From: a bacterium
GTDB taxonomy: Bacteria; Vulcanimicrobiota; Xenobia; Xenobiales; JADMJV01
DNA length: 64,000 nucleotides
Direction of reading: 5' to 3'
Assembly: GCA_030149525.1 (NCBI GenBank)
Contig: JASBRJ010000274.1
Span: 19,855-83,854, forward strand
Of this stretch, positions 59,443 to 64,000 are shown in pieces. Both the position numbers and the translations under genes were made by a program. The stretch's first letter is position 1; each line of letters begins with the position of its first letter. The notes beneath the pieces are model-generated. The model did no database searches and was not told the DNA's origin. It saw only the letters and a list, made by a program, of their open reading frames with translations.

Positions 59443-62160
59443 TCATCTCTTCCGTTGCCAGAATTTGACCATATTGCTAGGAAGCAAGACCAGCGCCGGA
59501 ATGGTAAGTGTAGCGTAAAGCACATGGTGAAATTTCAAGATGGCGAGGCCGAAGAAATCGGCGGCGACCGGGAAGCTGACAAGGCCGAGAGTGAGGAGCC
59601 AGGAGAACAACACCGCACCGATCAGGTAGCTGTTCGGAAGGGTGGCTCCCGACCAAATTCCTCGCTCAAGGTCGGTGAAGGTGAAAGCGTTGACCAGCCT
59701 GGCGGTGACCAGTGCGTAAAAGGCTAGAGTTCGGGTGTAGACCGGGTCAAACTCCACCACGGTGAAGACCCCTCCTATGTAAAGAAGATCCAGCAATGTG
59801 AGAAAAAGTGCGGCCAAAACGAATCCACTGCTGAAGACCAGACGCCAAATCTCCTTGCTCAGGATAGGGTCTTTGGGGTTTCTAGGGGGGTGAGTCATGA
59901 CATGTTCGCTGCTGCGCCCCATGGCAAAGGCCAGTGCGGGTGCCCCGTCGGTCACGAGATTCATCCACAGAATTTGTGCTGCGGAGAGGGGCAAGAGAAT
60001 AGTACCGTTATATCGGAGATCGAAGAAGCCGGCCAGGAGCGAACCGAAGAACATGGCCACAACCACGCCGAAGTTGCCGGAGAAAAGGAAGGCTATGAAC
60101 CGTTGGATGTTACCGTATACGACCCGTCCTTCTTTCACGGCGTTGACGATAGTGTTGAAGCGGTCGTCGGTGAGGACAAGATCGCTAGCTTCTACGGCCA
60201 CTGCGGTTCCGCTTTTGCCCATAGCTACCCCCACATGAACCTTCTTGAGGGCGGGAGCATCGTTGACTCCGTCGCCTGTCATGGCCACAACTTCGCCTTG
60301 TTCGATGAGCGACTCCACCAACTTCAGTTTTTGCTGAGGAGAAAATCTGGCGAAAACATGATGTTTCCGAGTGACCTGAGCCAAGGCCTCACCCTCAAGT
60401 TCGGCGATCTCCGCGCCGGTGAGAGCTTGTTTTTCATCGGCTTCGAGAAGCCCGACGCGAGAGGCGATGGCTTGAGCCGTTTTGGGATGATCTCCGGTGC
60501 ACATCAGAACTCGAATTCCGGCTTTTTGGCAAAGCTCGACGGCTTCTCGAACCTCCTGCCGCGGAGGGTCTTCAAAGGCGGCCAGGCCCAGGAATTGGAG
60601 GCTTTCCTCCTTCATCTCTTCACCGTCCGGGACACTCCGACGGGCAAGAGCCAGACCTCTCAGGGCCTTCTCTGCGAAGGAATGTTCGGCTTTTCTGATG
60701 GCGCTCAGTTGTTCCTCAGTGAGAGGACGGCCTTCGAAATCGGTCGTGCACAGGGGAAGGACGGTATCGCAAGAGCCTTTCACGAAGAGCTGTCGATGCC
60801 CGTCCCGCTCTCGGAGAATGGACACCCGCGCCCGCTCTGAGGAGAAGGGAAGGGAGTCGATCTCTTTCCATTCTCCTCTCAAAGTCTGCCAATTCCGCCC
60901 CGATTTTTCGGCCAGGACGAGAAAGGCGGCATCCATGGGATCACCCACGGCTGTAGCCTGTTGTTGCGAGTCTTTCTCTAAACTTCCGCCCGAGGCCAGG
61001 ACGCCGCAGTCGATAAGCGCCTCCACTTGCTCATCGGTGTGGCTGAGTTCGCCTTCCAGGTGATAGCCGTCGCCGCTGACGGAGATAGTCTTCCCATCAC
61101 AATAGAGCGAACGAACGGTCATCTCATTCTTGGTCAGCGTCCCCGTTTTGTCGGTGACGATAGTGGTCACCGAACCGAGAGTTTCCACCGCCGACATCTG
61201 GCGACACAAAACATTGTTTTTGGCCAGTTTGCTCGCACCGATGGAGAGACTCACCGTGAGCACGGCGGGAAGGCCTTCCGGAACGGCTGCAACGGCAAGA
61301 GCGACGGAAAACATACAGACCCGCAGAAGAGTCGGTGTGTCCACTTTGCCTTCCACCAGCAGCACGACTCCCCCGATAAGGACGGAGAGTATGAGAACAC
61401 CCCAGCCGATCTGCCGGCCCAAGACGTCCAGTCGCTTCTCCAGAGGAGTCTCTTCAGATGTGGTTGTCTGCAGGGTGTGGGCGATTTTCCCGAGCTCTGT
61501 ATGAGAGCCGGTCGCCACCACAATTCCCACCCCTTTGCCCGCAGTGACCGTGGTTCCGGCAAAGAGTTCGTTGGTTCGTTCGGGAATGGAAGAGCTTTCA
61601 GTCACCGCTCCGGGCGTCTTGTCCACGGGAACAGACTCACCGGTGAGTAAGCTTTCGTTGGCGCCGATGTGCTGTCCGTTGACGAGAATCAGATCGGCGG
61701 GAACAAGATCGCCCTCTTGGAGTTGGACCAGATCTCCGGGGACGAGTTCGGACTGCTCGACCTGAAGGAGCCGCCCGTCGCGCAAGACCTGGGCCGTGGC
61801 CTTGGTGGACGCCTGAAGTTCGCGGATGATTTGCTCGGCCTTGTACTCTTGACTGAACCCGAGCCAGGCGTTGGCCAGCACGATGACCAGGATGACGATG
61901 GCATCGGTGGGGAGGCCTTCTGCGCCGTCCATCCACCAGCTGAAGAAGGCGACCGCGGTGGCCACCAAGAGAATCAACACCATAAGATCCTGAAACTGAG
62001 CTAGCAGAATCTTCCAGGGAGAGGGAGGGCCACGATCTTCAAGTTGGTTCAGCCCGAATTCTTTGCGTTTCTCTAAAACTCGCGATTGGCTAAGCCCGCT
62101 CTCGAGCGTGACTTCGAAATGCTCAAGAATTTCATTCGGTTGAAGAGAGGCAAATCTCAA
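59443..62160 (-). CDS. P2-type cation ATPase, Ca2+-transporting type
   Basis: A 905-residue pump with ten membrane helices. It has the actuator LTGESVPVDK, the phosphorylation site DKTGTLTKNEMT, the nucleotide-domain KGSCDTVLPLC, the hinge TGDGVNDAPALK, and the cation-site helix 4 PEGLPAVLT and helix 6 NLVTDGAPALA with the Asn and Thr-Asp of Ca2+ pumps. PEGLPA rather than PEGLLA favours Ca2+ over Na+/K+ or H+/K+. The helix 5 Glu of SERCA is replaced, as in plasma-membrane types. It starts at TTG, 62160, with no strong ribosome site; the start is uncertain. Clustering of such pumps with Usp genes suggests a shared response to stress. Confidence 0.92.
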   Translation of the reverse strand: MRFASLQPNEILEHFEVTLESGLSQSRVLEKRKEFGLNQLEDRGPPSPWKILLAQFQDLMVLILLVATAVAFFSWWMDGAEGLPTDAIVILVIVLANAWLGFSQEYKAEQIIRELQASTKATAQVLRDGRLLQVEQSELVPGDLVQLQEGDLVPADLILVNGQHIGANESLLTGESVPVDKTPGAVTESSSIPERTNELFAGTTVTAGKGVGIVVATGSHTELGKIAHTLQTTTSEETPLEKRLDVLGRQIGWGVLILSVLIGGVVLLVEGKVDTPTLLRVCMFSVALAVAAVPEGLPAVLTVSLSIGASKLAKNNVLCRQMSAVETLGSVTTIVTDKTGTLTKNEMTVRSLYCDGKTISVSGDGYHLEGELSHTDEQVEALIDCGVLASGGSLEKDSQQQATAVGDPMDAAFLVLAEKSGRNWQTLRGEWKEIDSLPFSSERARVSILRERDGHRQLFVKGSCDTVLPLCTTDFEGRPLTEEQLSAIRKAEHSFAEKALRGLALARRSVPDGEEMKEESLQFLGLAAFEDPPRQEVREAVELCQKAGIRVLMCTGDHPKTAQAIASRVGLLEADEKQALTGAEIAELEGEALAQVTRKHHVFARFSPQQKLKLVESLIEQGEVVAMTGDGVNDAPALKKVHVGVAMGKSGTAVAVEASDLVLTDDRFNTIVNAVKEGRVVYGNIQRFIAFLFSGNFGVVVAMFFGSLLAGFFDLRYNGTILLPLSAAQILWMNLVTDGAPALAFAMGRSSEHVMTHPPRNPKDPILSKEIWRLVFSSGFVLAALFLTLLDLLYIGGVFTVVEFDPVYTRTLAFYALVTARLVNAFTFTDLERGIWSGATLPNSYLIGAVLFSWLLTLGLVSFPVAADFFGLAILKFHHVLYATLTIPALVLLPSNMVKFWQRKR

Positions 62161-63102
62161 GAAAATAGACCGTCTGTCTTTATTTTTGAAAGAGGCTAGG
62201 CAGAAAAAAACGCCTTTTGATGCTGTCTAGAGCCTCTTCGGTGTCTTTCTTCCTCTTCGAATGACCACGCCCTCTCCGGCGCTTTCGGTCGCTCTTGAGC
62301 ATGGGGAGAAAATAGGAAGAAGCCCAGGCAGTAAGGATTTGGGAAAGTTGGTGACCGTCTCCGGAAACCGGCAACTCCCACTGGAACAGAAAGCTTTGAG
62401 GACCCAAGTCCAGGCCGAGCGTCGTGGAACGGGTGGGGCGTATGGGGCGAATGGGAACTTTGCTGGAGGGGTCAGGGGAGGCCTGATTGATATTGGGAGC
62501 ATCGTCGGAATGGAGTTTTTTGATCCGAACAGCCAGATCGATGAGATGAGAGCGCTGGTTGAGGAGGGCCACATGCTCCCCGTGCACGGTGTTGGAAAAA
62601 CCATGCGAGAGACGGCTCCCACCCGGCTCGATTTGCCTGGAATGGGAGGGCGTGGGTGGGCGGATATGCTCTCTTAAGGCCGGATTCGTCACGTTCTCAA
62701 CTCCTGATTCCTTTCTCCCACTCACCGGGCGATAGGAAAGGGGTTGAATGTTAAAATTTCTCCAAAGATTGACGGGGCCGGAGTCTCTTCTCTCCCACAG
62801 ACAGACCAACGCAAGACAATCGTTTTTGGGCCGAAGCGTTGTACCGCCCACCCACAGGGGCGTGACCCGGTGGAGGTCTTATTCAGCATCTTCCAACTGG
62901 GCAGGGGGGTCTCCGGACGACCGTATCGTAAGGCGGGATTTGTCTTGATCTCTGGTCTCATAAGGTGAGAATACAGCATAGGAAAGACTTGCGGTCTGAT
63001 TTGGAATGATATGTCGTTGAGGCGAGATAAGCGGTCGGCAGATGGAATAACCGGGTGTGGGACAACAGGATGATTCCCCTGTGCGGTGGCGAAGCGGCTG
63101 CC
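62161..63102. other. Stretch without a confident gene
   Basis: About 940 bases. Long frames run on both strands over the same bases (62180-62851 minus, 62261-62677 plus) but neither has a ribosome site or recognisable protein. A hairpin, GAGGCT (62192-62197) against the AGCCTC end of CTGTCTAGAGCCTC (62223-62236), lies just upstream of the ATPase start. The left part must hold the ATPase promoter; I cannot place it. A decayed gene is possible. Confidence 0.5.
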
Positions 63103-63798
63103 ATGAAGATTCTAAAAGCTTTTGTCGGTGTCGCTCTCTTTTTGTCGTTTTGTGGTTGTGCCAAAGAGGCTGTAACAGCCCAAGAAACGACTGCGGCCGA
63201 TGCAGCGGTGGTAGCAGAGAACAGACCGGCAAAAGCGATGTCCGTCGACCCGGTCAAAGAGGGGGACCACTATGTCTTTACCGATCCTGAATACGGTTAC
63301 TCCATAAGCTATCCGGAAGACTTCTTTTTCGATGCCAGTCCGGAGCTTGAAAAACTTGTCCAACAGTTCTCAAAAGAGAATATGGACATGGATATGCCGA
63401 AGTCGGTGGGAATCCGCTGCTTCATATTCCGCTATAAGCCTCAATCCGTAGAATTTAACCCGAACTTGAATTGCGTTGTGGAGAAAGTGTCGCCCGCCAT
63501 GGGGAATATCGACACGAAACAGTACACTACCCTGGCCAGGGGGATCTTGCAGAAGCAACTGAAGGCCACCGTGAAAGGGGAGTCGACGTCCGAAATGATT
63601 AACGGAAAAGAGTTCTATCGAACCGACTATAGCTTCCCTTTACCCGGGACGGAACTTGTCTTGAAGTCTCGAGCGTACACCTACTACGACCCGTCCCAGA
63701 GAGTGGCTTTCGGATTCACTCTGGGAACCTTCGAGGGAGACGAATCCGACGACATGGAAGAGTTGGACAGAGTTCTCCATACTGTGAAGATGCCGTAG
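63103..63798 (+). CDS. Putative lipoprotein of unknown function
   Basis: A 231-residue protein from the ATG at 63103 (MKILKAFVGVALFLSFCGCAKE). The leader is a short basic-hydrophobic signal ending in Cys, a weak but plausible lipobox (FCGC). An open frame extends 16 codons upstream but has no signal character. The mature protein has DPEYGYSISYPEDFFFDASP, the common start of PsbP-like or DUF1795-type domains that adopt a Mog1-like fold, and later AYTYYDPSQRVAFGFTLGTF. It would be exported and acylated, the final step by the Lnt enzyme of this genome. The next gene starts four bases after its stop. Confidence 0.75.
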   Translation: MKILKAFVGVALFLSFCGCAKEAVTAQETTAADAAVVAENRPAKAMSVDPVKEGDHYVFTDPEYGYSISYPEDFFFDASPELEKLVQQFSKENMDMDMPKSVGIRCFIFRYKPQSVEFNPNLNCVVEKVSPAMGNIDTKQYTTLARGILQKQLKATVKGESTSEMINGKEFYRTDYSFPLPGTELVLKSRAYTYYDPSQRVAFGFTLGTFEGDESDDMEELDRVLHTVKMP

Positions 63799-63802
63799 TC
63801 CG

Positions 63803-64000
63803 GTGGCCGTAGAAACGCCTGAAGAATTTAGCGCAGTTATCGAGGCCGCCAAAGCTCGTCTTCCCGGTCAGCCCCAGGAGGCGTTCCAACTCCTTTTGCC
63901 GGTATTGAACTATCCCGGTGCCCTGGACAGCCTGGAGAAGTTTGTGGCCGGCTTGGAGGCTTTCGGGCTCGTGTGCTACCATCTCGGTGCCCACGATTTG
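63803..64000 (+). CDS. Unknown protein, N-terminus only (cut by window edge)
   Basis: A GTG start four bases after the lipoprotein stop opens a frame that runs off the window. The 66 visible residues (starting MAVETPEEFSAVIEAAKARL, in part, with FQLLLPVLNYPGALDSLEKF) are helical and could be the start of a TPR-like protein. Nothing more can be said. Confidence 0.5.
   Translation, partial: MAVETPEEFSAVIEAAKARLPGQPQEAFQLLLPVLNYPGALDSLEKFVAGLEAFGLVCYHLGAHDL

Noticed and set aside
62180..62851. 223-codon minus-strand frame and an overlapping 138-codon plus-strand frame
   Set aside because: They exclude each other, lack ribosome sites and have unusual composition (many Pro, Ser, Arg); neither looks like a protein family. 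Not certain: one could be a remnant.

Overview
The window (about 55% G+C by eye) is densely coded on both strands. It comes from a Gram-negative-type bacterium: it has apolipoprotein N-acyltransferase, a probable outer-membrane barrel protein and a lipoprotein. It stores and burns reduced carbon (intracellular polyhydroxyalkanoate depolymerase, FadN/FadA-type beta-oxidation pair) and probably carries a group 3b [NiFe] hydrogenase. Many genes are uncharacterised and the mixture fits no model lineage, so I do not name a taxon.

Layout. 1-2.3 kb: minus-strand end of a hydrogenase/sulfhydrogenase operon (beta, a cyclic-nucleotide-binding protein, gamma cut by the window edge), then a PAS hybrid kinase. 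3.9-10.8 kb: a hypothetical protein, an alpha/beta hydrolase, an SMR exporter plus TetR operon with a palindromic operator, and three linked unknown genes, two of them paralogues with Gly/Ala-rich membrane segments. 10.9-18.6 kb: a structured intergenic region, then a translationally coupled operon of an ABC exporter, an aldo/keto-reductase-like protein lacking the catalytic His, an FAD oxidoreductase and an 1136-residue HAD/amidoligase-like protein with an internal duplication. An EF-hand M14 carboxypeptidase converges on it. This is the best candidate for an undescribed system.

19.9-29.3 kb is an accessory zone. It holds a complete IS4-family element with target duplication, an MFS exporter, a 164-bp palindromic element, an HNH protein with five ~30-residue repeats, an overlapping toxin/immunity-like pair beside an RHS-like remnant, the 3' end of a group II intron (domains V-VI), and several small unknown genes.

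29.4-39.6 kb: PHA depolymerase; a MerR regulator divergent from a TRASH-like/thioredoxin protein across a MerR-type promoter; copA-cueR behind a perfect CueR-type dyad; lnt immediately downstream; then three pilin-like/PilX-like genes. 39.6-47.9 kb: an ACP-like/acyl-AMP-ligase/PlsC fusion, a second hybrid kinase, a methyltransferase, and an exonuclease-like/TerB-like/BRCT protein with degenerate catalytic residues. 48-51.5 kb: fadN-fadA with promoter and terminator. 51.5-55.9 kb: an amphi-Trp protein and unknown envelope genes. 55.9-62.2 kb: four tandem double-domain universal stress proteins downstream of a Ca2+-type P-ATPase, all minus strand. The right edge holds a lipoprotein and a truncated gene.
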